Assembly (NCBI GenBank): GCA_030141605.1
Contig: JAQGDQ010000807.1
Coordinates: 29,485-93,484 of the forward strand
DNA: 64,000 bases
Reading direction: 5' to 3'
Source of the DNA: Tubiluchus corallicola
Taxonomy: Eukaryota; Priapulida; Priapulimorpha; Priapulimorphida; Tubiluchidae
The number at the start of each line of letters is the position of its first letter. The stretch's first letter is position 1. A program made the position numbers and the translations under genes. The notes below the pieces were generated by a model, which ran no database searches, was not told the origin of the DNA, and worked only from the letters and a program-made list of their open reading frames with translations. Below, piece after piece: positions 25,331 through 35,712 of the stretch.

Positions 25331-26009
25331 AATGAATTTGCAGTGGTTAGATGACAATGTGAAGAGAAGGCAGTATTAACTGTTTTAAGTAAAATCTAAT
25401 TTAACTGTAATAAAAGATACAAATTTGTAAAAGTCTTTGAAACCAAAGATTTCCTAAAAATTAATTTTACTTCATAATTATTATATGTTATGTTATTTAT
25501 GAACAAGAACCTTACAATTTTGTATGCCTACAATGAAATATGTCACTTTAAAGTAATGCATTATCAAATGTGTGACTTACTGTTTTAGCATTGTATTAAT
25601 TATTGCAATGTACATTTTGAATGAACGTTTTCGCACTGTCTACTAATATTATAACTCCCAACTCCTGTTGTTTCTTTCATAGTCTTTAACTTGAGTGAAT
25701 TTGTGAAAGTGTTTCCAGAATGAGGGCTAAGTACAGAAACAACTAAGTTGAAGTGCACGTGCAGAAAAAGCACTCATGTCTTTTAGACAAAGTTCAAGAA
25801 AGTATAGTAACTGTAATTGTAAAATTAAATATGATATAAAGATGTAAGTGAAGGGAAGTAGAAGGAAAACTGGCAAGAGAATGACACCAAATGACTAAGA
25901 TGTACACTTTAAACTATTTTTACGAGCCCACATATTTTGCAATTAAGTAAAAATGCCTATCATAGAAAACTTTAAGATTATATTTTGCACACATAATTAA
26001 GAAGGAGAC

Positions 26010-27176
26010 TGTGATGATCGGTTATACCATCCATCATTGTCGCAACACCTATTTTGATATATCTTTCATATGTTGTTGTGTGTGCATAAATAATGATCTA
26101 ATTACTTTATTGATTTATTGCACTGTTTATTTAAATTTATATTACATTGTGTGTTTTTTGTAAGATTTTGACACCAGATGGCTCTGGCCGCTTATTTCTC
26201 TGCTTACCTGTAATTAGGTTACCTGAAAATTCGAATACCAAATGGCTTCAACCTGTTTTGGGATCTTACTACAGAGTTTGTGTTTTACACAAGTTATGTT
26301 CTGACTGTCGAAGTTACAGGGTGGTGGAGTTTTGCTTGTTAGTCCACATCCTGTGGTTATTTTATATGGTTGAACACCAAGTTTGGTGTGAACCTGTCTT
26401 TAATGGTACTCGTATGCAGTGAGATGATTTGTCACAAAGACAATGGTTTTGTCTACTTTAGTTTATTCGTTGTTTGCTGTGATGACACTGTCTTGACATT
26501 CCAAGAAGCAAGTGTTTGGTAACCATATTTCTACCTGCAGAATAGGACTCAAATTCTCGCTGAATAGTAGTGGGAAACCAGTAGAGGACCAGTTATACCT
26601 GGACCAATGGTCTGCTGTTCGTCTGAACTAAAGGTTCTGTTTGTCACCCTGCAAAAAGGACGATATGGAAGGCTGAGGCAACCAGGTACGAGTTCAACCG
26701 CTGAATTGCTGGAGCAGTTTTAAAGCATGGTCCATGCAGAGGCTGGGTTGATGACCACTGGTAAAGAACTGCTGGCGAGGACGTGGCTGACTGCTGGAGA
26801 TGAAAAGCTGGTGTGGTGTGGTGGAAGACTCAAGAGCGTGGTTGATAGATCCAAAAGCCTGATGAGAGACAGAAGCGTAGCCGGCCAACGTTACTTTTGG
26901 GGGAATTAGGTATTGTTGGAAATTGTTATCAATTTAATTTGCTATTGTTGTTTCACAGATTAAATTCTTAATCTAAATATTAGCTTTTAGTTCCGTTGTC
27001 GTTCTGATTAAATAATTTGCACGTGCACACAAGTGTTTCACCAGTGACGCGAATTCACGTAGCCTACACAAATGAATGATTATCCTGTAGATTTAGCATA
27101 TAAAAGTGACGGAAACGCTCGAGAACCCTGAACACAGTACTCTGATTTCTTAACGTCCTGACTTAATTATTACACG
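26010..27176 (+). repeat. 5' long terminal repeat
   Basis: It begins TGTGATGATCGG, directly after the GAGAC duplication. The sequence shared with the 3' LTR runs to TTATTACAC at 27175, after which the 5' copy reads G where the 3' copy reads A. It lacks a 14-base stretch present in the 3' copy (after GACGATAT, about 26665). The only internal substitution I noticed is at 26728 (A here, G at 31751). Small open frames inside it are duplicated in both LTRs and are not genes. Confidence 0.92.
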
Positions 27177-27187
27177 GCGTCACAATT

Positions 27188-27205
27188 TGGTGTCAGAAGT
27201 GGGAT
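27188..27205 (+). promoter_or_regulatory. Primer binding site, tRNA-Leu type
   Basis: TGGTGTCAGAAGTGGGAT is complementary over 18 bases to the 3' end of animal tRNA-Leu (CAG) including the CCA. It starts 11 bases after the end of the 5' LTR, where minus-strand priming is expected. Confidence 0.88.
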
Positions 27206-27808
27206 AATTAAGGCCTGTCACTGAATGAAACCGCTGTGCAGATTGTTTATTCTGTTTATTGTTAAAAAATAGCATCTCTGCCCTTTGTAGAACTGATAAT
27301 ATAATATTTCTACTGAGTAAGCTTTGAACTTTTGACACTTGTGTTGACCATGCTGTAGGTATAAATTTCTCTGCACAAGAAACCAGTTAGTAGTTTCATT
27401 GCAGTAGGAGATTTCGAACTATAGGTAAACTAGGTCACATTGTCTGGCTGTGAAGTGCATGCGACGCAAAAGCTTGTTTACGAATTGGTGAGCCCTAGTA
27501 ATATATTGAACGGCTTATAACTTCCTGTTCGGTTCGGGACTTATTTTTGCATAGTACTAGCTGTATGTAATCTGAGCAATTTGCTTGCGTACAGAGTGAG
27601 AGTAGAGTAAAAGAAACCACGTGAGTGGTGAATAAATTTTCACAAGTGTAATAGCAAAGTTAAAACGAAACAAAACGCAAATAAATACTTTGCAAAGAAA
27701 ATAATTACATAGAATATACTACTATAAACAAAATACAGTTGCACATAGTATTTGACTGCTGTATCAACACCTTATTAAATTAAAAATAAAACGAAACGGT
27801 AAATTACC

Positions 27809-30742
27809 ATGGCAGCAAACGCATACACTGAAAACGAGTTAAATATTTTAAAAGTGTCGCAGCTAAAACAAATTATAGCTGAACGCGGAATTACAGTTGC
27901 CTCAACAGCGACTAAACCTGTTTTAATAGCTGCTATTCTACAAGCTCAGCTTCCTTTGAATATGACGCAACCTGCGCTAACACAAGCAATTCAAGGCCTT
28001 GGTGATGCGGACCTGGACCCGGGTACATATGTTGAAGCTAATTTAAATGCAGCAACTCCCGTGGACCCTATTTCAGGTGGCGTGAAAATGAAGCCAACTG
28101 TGGCAACGAGGTTAGAACACACACCTCCGCCCGACTTGTCATTTATGCCAGACGACATAACTGAGGGAATGCAGCAATTACCCCCTTCAGAGAGGTATTC
28201 AGTTATGATTACACTGGAAAAGCTACGCAGCGAAGAGTGTCGAGCTGTCAAACAGATGGAGATGCAAATGCAGATGGACAAAGAGTTACGTATTAAGCAA
28301 CTTGAACATCAGGAACGGGTGGAGCTTGAAAAATTGCGTGCCGAACTTGCACGAATTGAAGTCGCACCTACTTTATTACAGGTCGCAAACCCTTCATCTC
28401 CTGATAACCCGCAATTGCATGCACCCATCCAGCGTATCAAAATGAGGGTCTTTGATGAAAACGCTGAAGACATCGACGATTTCTTAAGTCAGTTTGAATC
28501 AACTGCAGCTGCAAATAAGCTTCCTCAGGACGTATATGCAGCATCTTTAGGGCCTGCACTCACCGGGAAAGCTTCCATTGCTTTTCACCAAATACCGCCT
28601 GAGCAAATGAGCAACTACGATGCTGTGAAGAAAGCACTTTTGGCAGCATATGTATTAACCAGCGAGAGCTACTTGAAACATTTTCGTGCTATAAAAAAGA
28701 GGGCCAATGAGACTTTTCAGCAAGTTGGCAGAAGACTTGTTCGTGCCTACAATGAGTACAGAAATGCAGAAGATGCTGACTCTGTAGATAAAGTTGTGGA
28801 ATTGGTCTGTAAGGAACAAGTCTTAACACTGATGTCACGCGACATGTGTGAATGGGCCCGGAGGCAGGATCTTCATTCCTTCGGTGATGTTGTTGAAAAA
28901 GCAGACTTGTACCAAGCATCTGTGATGTCGATACAGGGTGGCCTAAAAGTCATGCAACCTCACACATTTAAGATAGGATTGAAGCTGCCAATGCACGATG
29001 GTAGTAGCTCAGCAAGAGGAAGAAGAAGCACATATAATGGATCTAATGTGAAGTGCTATTCCTGCGGTGAGTTGGGACACAAAAGAAATCAATGCAGAAG
29101 AAGCATGGCAGGTGCTGAAGCCACCGGGAAAGGCAGAAGCACGATGGGTCGGAATTTTTTAGCTAAAGGTGATGCTAAGAAGACCCAGGAAGGTGGTTCA
29201 AGAAAAACCACAAAGAAGTTGCGCAACATTATTGTATCTTCTGAAGATGAATATTGCTGCTGGGCATCTGTGAATGGCAAGAATGTGAAATGCATGCGCG
29301 ACACTGGGGCATGCACTAGCCTTGTTCACCCAGATCTGGTAAGGCCAGAGCAATATGTTGATGAGTCAACCAGGACGATTAAGTGTGTACATGGAGATTC
29401 CAAGGAAGTACGCATGGCTATTGTGGAGGTTGAAAGTCCGATGGTCAGTGGATATTTGACAGTGGCTGTCTCTGGTGACCTTCCAGTTGACTTCTTACTT
29501 GGTAATGACTTTCGGACGGCCGTTACTCCATTCCCGGCAAAGAGGAGTAAGAACTTCCAGTGTGTACCGAAACCAGCTTCAACACCTACTGTGGCCAACA
29601 TGGATTCCTCCTGCCAACTTAAAAAGCATGCTATGAAGCAGGATGAAAACAGTAGTGGTGACAAGCTGCACACGGCATTAGTTGTTACACGCAGTAAAGC
29701 TGCGAAACTGCAAAACCTTGAGGAAAGAGACAGGACCCTCCAACAAGAGTTTTTGCAAGACAAAACCAAAGCACCTCTACTGACTGAGCACGAGTCAAAG
29801 CAAAACCAAATGCACCTGACTGAGCTCAGTAAATCCCAGTTACACCAAGAACAAGTAGATGATGTAACTTTAAGGAACTTACGCGACAATGCACGCACTG
29901 AAGAAATTGTGCGGAAAGAAGGCAAAGGCTACTATCTTCGTGAAGGAGTACTTTATTACCTGGCACGTGAGCGTCCTAGCCTAGAACCACGAGAACTACT
30001 GGTTGTGCCTAAGACAAGGAGACTAGAGGTGCTCTCCCTGGCACATGATGATAAGATGGCTGGACATTTAGGCATTAGAAAAACTACTAAACGAGTACTG
30101 CAGGAATATACTTGGCCACAACCCAACAAGATTCTACGTATACACAACTTCCCACGTCCAAACATACACAAAACAAGAAACAAGTACGGGCCTACTTGGG
30201 TCTTGTTGGCTTCAACCGTAGGTTCATTCCTATGTTCAGTACCAAGGCTGCTGCTCTTTTTGAGCTACTTGAGAAAACCAAAGTTGAGTGGACAGAAGCC
30301 TGCGAGCGGAGTTTTGTGGAATTGCAAGACTGCCTTGGCTCCGACACTGTTACACTCTCCAGATTTCATGAAGCCTTTTATACTGACTACTGATGCATCT
30401 TTGAGTGATGTAGGTGGTGTACTATCCCAAGAACAAAGTGAACATGGCGAAGTACCTATAACATACCTCAGCAGAAAATTAACTGTTACTGAGCGTAATT
30501 ACAGTGTGGTAGAAGTGGAGTGTTTAGCAGTTGTATACTGTGTGGAGAAGTTGAGATACTTTCTGGAAGGGCGGCATTTTACTATACGAACTGACCAGCG
30601 CAGCTTGTTGGCCCTTCCTCGCATTAAGCGTAATAACCGCCGGTTGTGTCACTGGTCGCTCATTCTTCAGGAATACTCTTACACGGTGGAGAATATTCCG
30701 GGAAGAATGAATGTTGTGGCGGATGCACTTTCACGCCTATAA
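27809..30742 (+). CDS. Gag-pol polyprotein of the LTR element, rearranged and deleted
   Basis: One open frame of 977 codons with a good start context (ACCATGG). Gag occupies about residues 1-430 and ends in one zinc knuckle, CYSCGELGHKRNQC (416-429). The aspartic protease has DTGA at 498-501 and LLGNDF downstream. The integrase N-terminal zinc-binding segment follows (HDDKMAGHLGIRKT, His 746 and 753), but its CxxC pair and the whole catalytic core are gone: the frame jumps after EYTWP (about 766) to the RT thumb (PNKILRIHNFPRP). From about 30165 to 30350 the RT thumb sequence (VRAYLGLVGFNRRFIP) is read correctly only in another frame, after which the main frame returns for RNase H, with TTDAS, VEVECLAVVYCVEKL, TDQRS and VADALSRL complete. 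No RT palm motif (YxDD) exists. The frame is open but cannot give a working polymerase or integrase. Confidence 0.9.
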   Translation: MAANAYTENELNILKVSQLKQIIAERGITVASTATKPVLIAAILQAQLPLNMTQPALTQAIQGLGDADLDPGTYVEANLNAATPVDPISGGVKMKPTVATRLEHTPPPDLSFMPDDITEGMQQLPPSERYSVMITLEKLRSEECRAVKQMEMQMQMDKELRIKQLEHQERVELEKLRAELARIEVAPTLLQVANPSSPDNPQLHAPIQRIKMRVFDENAEDIDDFLSQFESTAAANKLPQDVYAASLGPALTGKASIAFHQIPPEQMSNYDAVKKALLAAYVLTSESYLKHFRAIKKRANETFQQVGRRLVRAYNEYRNAEDADSVDKVVELVCKEQVLTLMSRDMCEWARRQDLHSFGDVVEKADLYQASVMSIQGGLKVMQPHTFKIGLKLPMHDGSSSARGRRSTYNGSNVKCYSCGELGHKRNQCRRSMAGAEATGKGRSTMGRNFLAKGDAKKTQEGGSRKTTKKLRNIIVSSEDEYCCWASVNGKNVKCMRDTGACTSLVHPDLVRPEQYVDESTRTIKCVHGDSKEVRMAIVEVESPMVSGYLTVAVSGDLPVDFLLGNDFRTAVTPFPAKRSKNFQCVPKPASTPTVANMDSSCQLKKHAMKQDENSSGDKLHTALVVTRSKAAKLQNLEERDRTLQQEFLQDKTKAPLLTEHESKQNQMHLTELSKSQLHQEQVDDVTLRNLRDNARTEEIVRKEGKGYYLREGVLYYLARERPSLEPRELLVVPKTRRLEVLSLAHDDKMAGHLGIRKTTKRVLQEYTWPQPNKILRIHNFPRPNIHKTRNKYGPTWVLLASTVGSFLCSVPRLLLFLSYLRKPKLSGQKPASGVLWNCKTALAPTLLHSPDFMKPFILTTDASLSDVGGVLSQEQSEHGEVPITYLSRKLTVTERNYSVVEVECLAVVYCVEKLRYFLEGRHFTIRTDQRSLLALPRIKRNNRRLCHWSLILQEYSYTVENIPGRMNVVADALSRL

Positions 30743-31001
30743 ATTTTGCCTAATTTTGATAGTTTTATACGAAGAAATTGTTTTTCCAATTAAACAATAT
30801 AAAGCCTTTAAAAGTGAAATGGCAGAAGTAAAGTCGTTTATTGTGTTATTTGTAGATTTATTTTGTATCAGTATTGATTGAAGTTGCTTCTCGGAGTAAT
30901 TAAGATAGCCCATTTAGTTAGCAAATCATTGTTTAGCTTTTATTTTCTTCAATTGTTTCAATATAGGTGTCGCTATGTTGTGAAAACTCCTTCAAAGTTT
31001 T

Positions 31002-31014
31002 AAAAGGAGAGAGA
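31002..31014 (+). promoter_or_regulatory. Polypurine tract
   Basis: AAAAGGAGAGAGA lies five bases upstream of the 3' LTR start, the expected place for plus-strand priming in an LTR retrotransposon. Confidence 0.75.
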
Positions 31015-31019
31015 TGCTA

Positions 31020-32200
31020 TGTGATGATCGGTTATACCATCCATCATTGTCGCAACACCTATTTTGATATATCTTTCATATGTTGTTGTGTGTGCATAAA
31101 TAATGATCTAATTACTTTATTGATTTATTGCACTGTTTATTTAAATTTATATTACATTGTGTGTTTTTTGTAAGATTTTGACACCAGATGGCTCTGGCCG
31201 CTTATTTCTCTGCTTACCTGTAATTAGGTTACCTGAAAATTCGAATACCAAATGGCTTCAACCTGTTTTGGGATCTTACTACAGAGTTTGTGTTTTACAC
31301 AAGTTATGTTCTGACTGTCGAAGTTACAGGGTGGTGGAGTTTTGCTTGTTAGTCCACATCCTGTGGTTATTTTATATGGTTGAACACCAAGTTTGGTGTG
31401 AACCTGTCTTTAATGGTACTCGTATGCAGTGAGATGATTTGTCACAAAGACAATGGTTTTGTCTACTTTAGTTTATTCGTTGTTTGCTGTGATGACACTG
31501 TCTTGACATTCCAAGAAGCAAGTGTTTGGTAACCATATTTCTACCTGCAGAATAGGACTCAAATTCTCGCTGAATAGTAGTGGGAAACCAGTAGAGGACC
31601 AGTTATACCTGGACCAATGGTCTGCTGTTCGTCTGAACTAAAGGTTCTGTTTGTCACCCTGCAAAAAGGACGATATTTGGCTTTATTACTGGAAGGCTGA
31701 GGCAACCAGGTACGAGTTCAACCGCTGAATTGCTGGAGCAGTTTTAAAGCGTGGTCCATGCAGAGGCTGGGTTGATGACCACTGGTAAAGAACTGCTGGC
31801 GAGGACGTGGCTGACTGCTGGAGATGAAAAGCTGGTGTGGTGTGGTGGAAGACTCAAGAGCGTGGTTGATAGATCCAAAAGCCTGATGAGAGACAGAAGC
31901 GTAGCCGGCCAACGTTACTTTTGGGGGAATTAGGTATTGTTGGAAATTGTTATCAATTTAATTTGCTATTGTTGTTTCACAGATTAAATTCTTAATCTAA
32001 ATATTAGCTTTTAGTTCCGTTGTCGTTCTGATTAAATAATTTGCACGTGCACACAAGTGTTTCACCAGTGACGCGAATTCACGTAGCCTACACAAATGAA
32101 TGATTATCCTGTAGATTTAGCATATAAAAGTGACGGAAACGCTCGAGAACCCTGAACACAGTACTCTGATTTCTTAACGTCCTGACTTAATTATTACACA
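31020..32200 (+). repeat. 3' long terminal repeat
   Basis: A near-identical copy of the 5' LTR, ending TTATTACACA directly before the GAGAC duplication. It carries 14 extra bases (TTGGCTTTATTACT, starting about 31677) absent from the 5' copy. Confidence 0.92.
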
Positions 32201-32205
32201 GAGAC

Positions 32206-32819
32206 ATAAGAACTTTTATTTCACACGTAATCAAAATATAAAGATTGTAATCAATTGACGAATAAATATTCAAATAGTGTGGGGAAAGGGAACGACTATA
32301 TGGTCTTTAACTCCCTTCCTCTATATAAAGTGAAATAAATAATTTTAATCAGCATTGTAGACAATAATAAAGTTATTTTTTTCAAATACAGTATAATGGT
32401 GGTGTTTTTTTATTATAGTTTTTTCTCAGTAACTCCTTTAATCAAATTTTATATAATATAGAAGCCTAAATTACAAACAGAAAATAAAATAATTATACTA
32501 ATTTGTAAAACAGGGAACTTGCGAATTGCCTTGAATAAAGAAGAGTAAAAAACATTTACATATGTTTGATCTTAAGGTATTAAAAGACAATTTTTACATG
32601 AGGAAATATTATCATGAACAATTAGAAAGTATAATATTTTTGGTGACTTTGAGATATATAGATTAATTTTGATTAATACCAGTGTATAGTAACTAGTAAT
32701 CGTTTCCAGAAGTTTTAGGTGTGTGGATTTCGACAATTATAATCATTAATTAAAAAAACCATAAAAAATATCGACAAGAAACAAGGTGATCTCACGTGCA
32801 TAAAACACTTAAGTGCATA
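32206..32819. other. AT-rich stretch between the LTR element and a LINE
   Basis: No gene is seen. Part of it is probably the 3' UTR of the adjacent - strand LINE, whose ORF2 stops at 32830; I cannot place its 3' end. Confidence 0.35.
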
Positions 32820-35470
32820 GTTGATAGATTCAGGGAGAGTACTTGTTTAATAATATTTTTTTAAAGTTTTTTATTGCTGAAGTCAAAATTGTGCACAACT
32901 TTAACTTGGTTAGTAAATTATTCCAAAATTTTGTACCGTTATGTTGTATACTATTTAAACCATAAGATGATTCGAATCGTTTTTGAAAAAAATTTCCTTT
33001 GCTAGTAGACCTTGTGTAATAAGTGTGGACATTACAGGTATAAGTAAAAATGTTTTTAAAGAGTTTAGGCAGAAGATTATTTTTGAATTTATACATGTAC
33101 ATGAATTTAAACATTTCAAGGTTATAAATATCTTCCAGTTTTAATAGCTGGAGTTGGCTGTAGGAAGGAGTTGCATGTGCTCTGAAATTGGCAAATGTAA
33201 TGATTTTAACAATTTTGTTCTGAATGGGTGATTAAAGGCTGCAATATAAACAGTTTGGTTTGTTTCCATGCCAACACGCAGTATTGCAGTGATGGATATA
33301 CCAGTGCGTAATAGATAGTTTTGAGTATAGAAGCGTTCACAAAGTGACGAATTTTTGCAAATATTCCAGCAGTTTTGTTGAGTTTCATTATAGTGTTAAT
33401 ATGCGTTTTCCATTTCATGTTGCTGTCCATAAATAAACCTAAATATTTGACACAACTACTCTGTATTATAGACTTAACACCCATTTTAATTTTAAAGGCT
33501 GATTAATATTGTGGTGACAATTTATTGCTAGTTAACATAAATTTCGTTTTATAGTAATTAATCGATAATTTTTTGACTCTCATCCAATTATCAACTTTGT
33601 TTAAGTCTGTATTAGTTCGGTTTTGTAGGGATATTAAATTGCTGTCGGAAAGTAAAAGTGTAGTATCATCAGCAAATAAGCGAGTATTAAAGTTAGCAGG
33701 TCTGGGAAAGTCATTTATGTAAATTAGAAAAAGAAGCGGTCCAAGTGTGGAGCCTTGCGGCACACCACAAGTCATTTCAATAAGATCTGAGAAAGCATCT
33801 TTCATTTGGGTAATTTGGTTCTGATTATGCAAGTATGAGTACAGTAGTTCAAAAACAGGGCTACGTATACCATAATAATTTAATTTGTGCAATAAAATGT
33901 CTTGCTGAACTGTATCGAAAGCTTTTGAGAGATCTAGAAATCTGCTGCAGGTAGTTGATTTTTTGTTAAGATTTAAAAGCAGATTTTCTATAAATTCAAT
34001 GGTGGCCAGTGCAGTTGAATAAGATTTTCTAAAACTGAACTGGAATTTGGTTAGAACATTATGAGATATAAAAAAATTGGTGAGACGTTTATATATTAAA
34101 TTTTCAAAAAATTTTAGAAATAGGAGAAAGGATAGAGATCAGTCGATAGTTAGATGGTTTAGATGGAGAGCCTGCTTTGTAGATTGGTGTTATTTTTGCC
34201 GTTTTTGAACAGTCGGGTTAACATAGGGGCACATGATGTAAGTGGAAAATTTATAAAATTTGATGGGGATATTATCAAGACCTATTGCTTTTTTCGTCCA
34301 GTTTCGTAACAGACCGTACAACTTCATCTTCCAAAACAGGGAACAGGAAAATGGAACTGGTTAAGGGTGCATTTAAATATGACTGGTAGTTCGATAGGGG
34401 GAGGAATCTTTTTGCCCATATTGTTACCAATAGACTAAAAAAATTGGTTGAATATGTTGGCAATAGCTCGTGGATCAGTTACTGTTTGGCAATTACGTTC
34501 TAGTTTAGACAGAATAACTTGTGTCTTATTTTTCATCTTTAATATACTATTTATCGTACCCCAAGTCTTTTTTTATATTGTTTTTATTTTCTAGAAATAT
34601 TTTATCATAATAATCTTTTTTTGCCTTCTGTTTCACATGGTGTTATTGGAGCTTATTATTAAGCTTATTGGAGAATGCTTTGTACTAGTTTCTCTTGTAG
34701 ATAGAATTGAACAGTTTATGAGACCTATATAATTTGCTTCCTGTTTTACTAGATTTTCTTAGTCTTGCAGTTATCCATGGCTTTCGAAAAGATTGTTTCT
34801 TTCTTTGTTAAAGTTCTGATTGGAGCATAATAATCAAGAGTATTGGGGGAAACTTTGATGAAGTGTTCGAAAGCACTATTTAATTGGCTAAATTGCATGT
34901 CAAAGACTATCTGGCAAATTGTTTTGCATGTCAGCTAAAAAAATTTCAATGTTTAAGTTTTTAGTGGCACGTACTCGTATCTGGGATTGGGTTTTACTTA
35001 CTTGAGAAGAGTTGGATATAGCAAGGACAAGTAAGTGGTCTGCTACTTCATATTCGATAATGCCGGGTGTTGCATGGTATTAGTATAGATATGGTGAAAG
35101 AGTGTTTGTGAGTTTAGGGTGATACGGGTAGGCTGTGTGACAATTGGATGAAATCTACTTTCAAAAAGCATATTCAGATAATTAGATACAGATCTTATTT
35201 CATCATGCTGCAACAAATTTGTGTTAATGTCACCACAGATGTATGCAGTCTTTCCAATTGCACTGATACTGGTTAATATGTTATTTAGTTTTTCACTAAA
35301 GTGATTTACAGAGTTATTTGGATGCCTGTAAATTGTGCCAAATATAATAGGAGCTTTGTTATTGGAAGTTTGAATCTCGAGCCACAGGTCTTTGACCTGT
35401 ATTCTGCTGATGGATTGGGGCTTAGTACTGTCTTTGAGTTTTTCACAGTTAAATTTAAATTCATTTATTA
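32820..35470 (-). mobile_element. Decayed LINE with endonuclease end, RT and C-terminal tail
   Basis: Read on the - strand from about 35470: the end of an AP endonuclease domain (an AYICGDINTN-like start, RITLNSQTLFHHIYTNT, then a degraded DH region), several broken segments, then the RT. The RT contains GVPQGSTLGPLLFLIYINDF and FADDTTLLLSD (33503-33892, catalytic FADD) and then KYLGLFMDSNMKWKTHI and YPSLQYCVLAW (33206-33484). The C-terminal tail (32830-33114) has YYTRSTSKGNFFQKRF and KFWNNLL before the stop. Frameshifts separate the pieces, so it is inactive. The motifs fit the CR1/Jockey/Nimb group. Confidence 0.85.
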
Positions 35471-35489
35471 GTTTTAAATTTAAAGTTTT

Positions 35490-35512
35490 ATATATATATA
35501 TATATATATATA
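35490..35512. repeat. AT dinucleotide microsatellite
   Basis: About eleven TA units lie near the truncated 5' end of the preceding - strand LINE and about 200 bases upstream of the transporter start codon. Confidence 0.9.
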
Positions 35513-35712
35513 AAACCCCATGCTGCCACCAGCAGCGGTTGTCAAGTTTTTGCCAATAAATGTATACTTTAGTATGTCATAAATAAATAACTGGATTAAT
35601 AATATTGATTTGGCTATGTCTACAATTACTACAAACTAGTGAATGTTGTTTGTTTTTACAGGTGTTTTACATTTTTACTCGTTTGATAGCGTAGTTCAGA
35701 CATCTGCTGATT

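Larger units (their letters stand above)
26010..32200 (+). mobile_element. Ty3/gypsy LTR retrotransposon, Gmr1-like, internally deleted
   Basis: The 6.2 kb insertion is bounded by LTRs of 1167 and 1181 bp and flanked by a perfect 5 bp duplication GAGAC (26005-26009 and 32201-32205). Order: 5' LTR, tRNA-Leu-type primer site, leader, one gag-pol frame, purine tract, 3' LTR. In the coding frame an integrase zinc-binding segment comes before the RT and RNase H segments, the Ty1/copia-like order known from the Gmr1 group of Ty3/gypsy elements. The integrase catalytic core and the RT palm are absent, so this copy cannot move on its own. By eye the LTRs differ by one substitution, a 14-base indel and the final base, pointing to a recent insertion. 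Confidence 0.9.

Noticed and set aside
26147-31933. Small proteins repeated at 26.1-26.9 kb and 31.2-31.9 kb
   Set aside because: They are identical because both lie within the two LTRs; no known domain.
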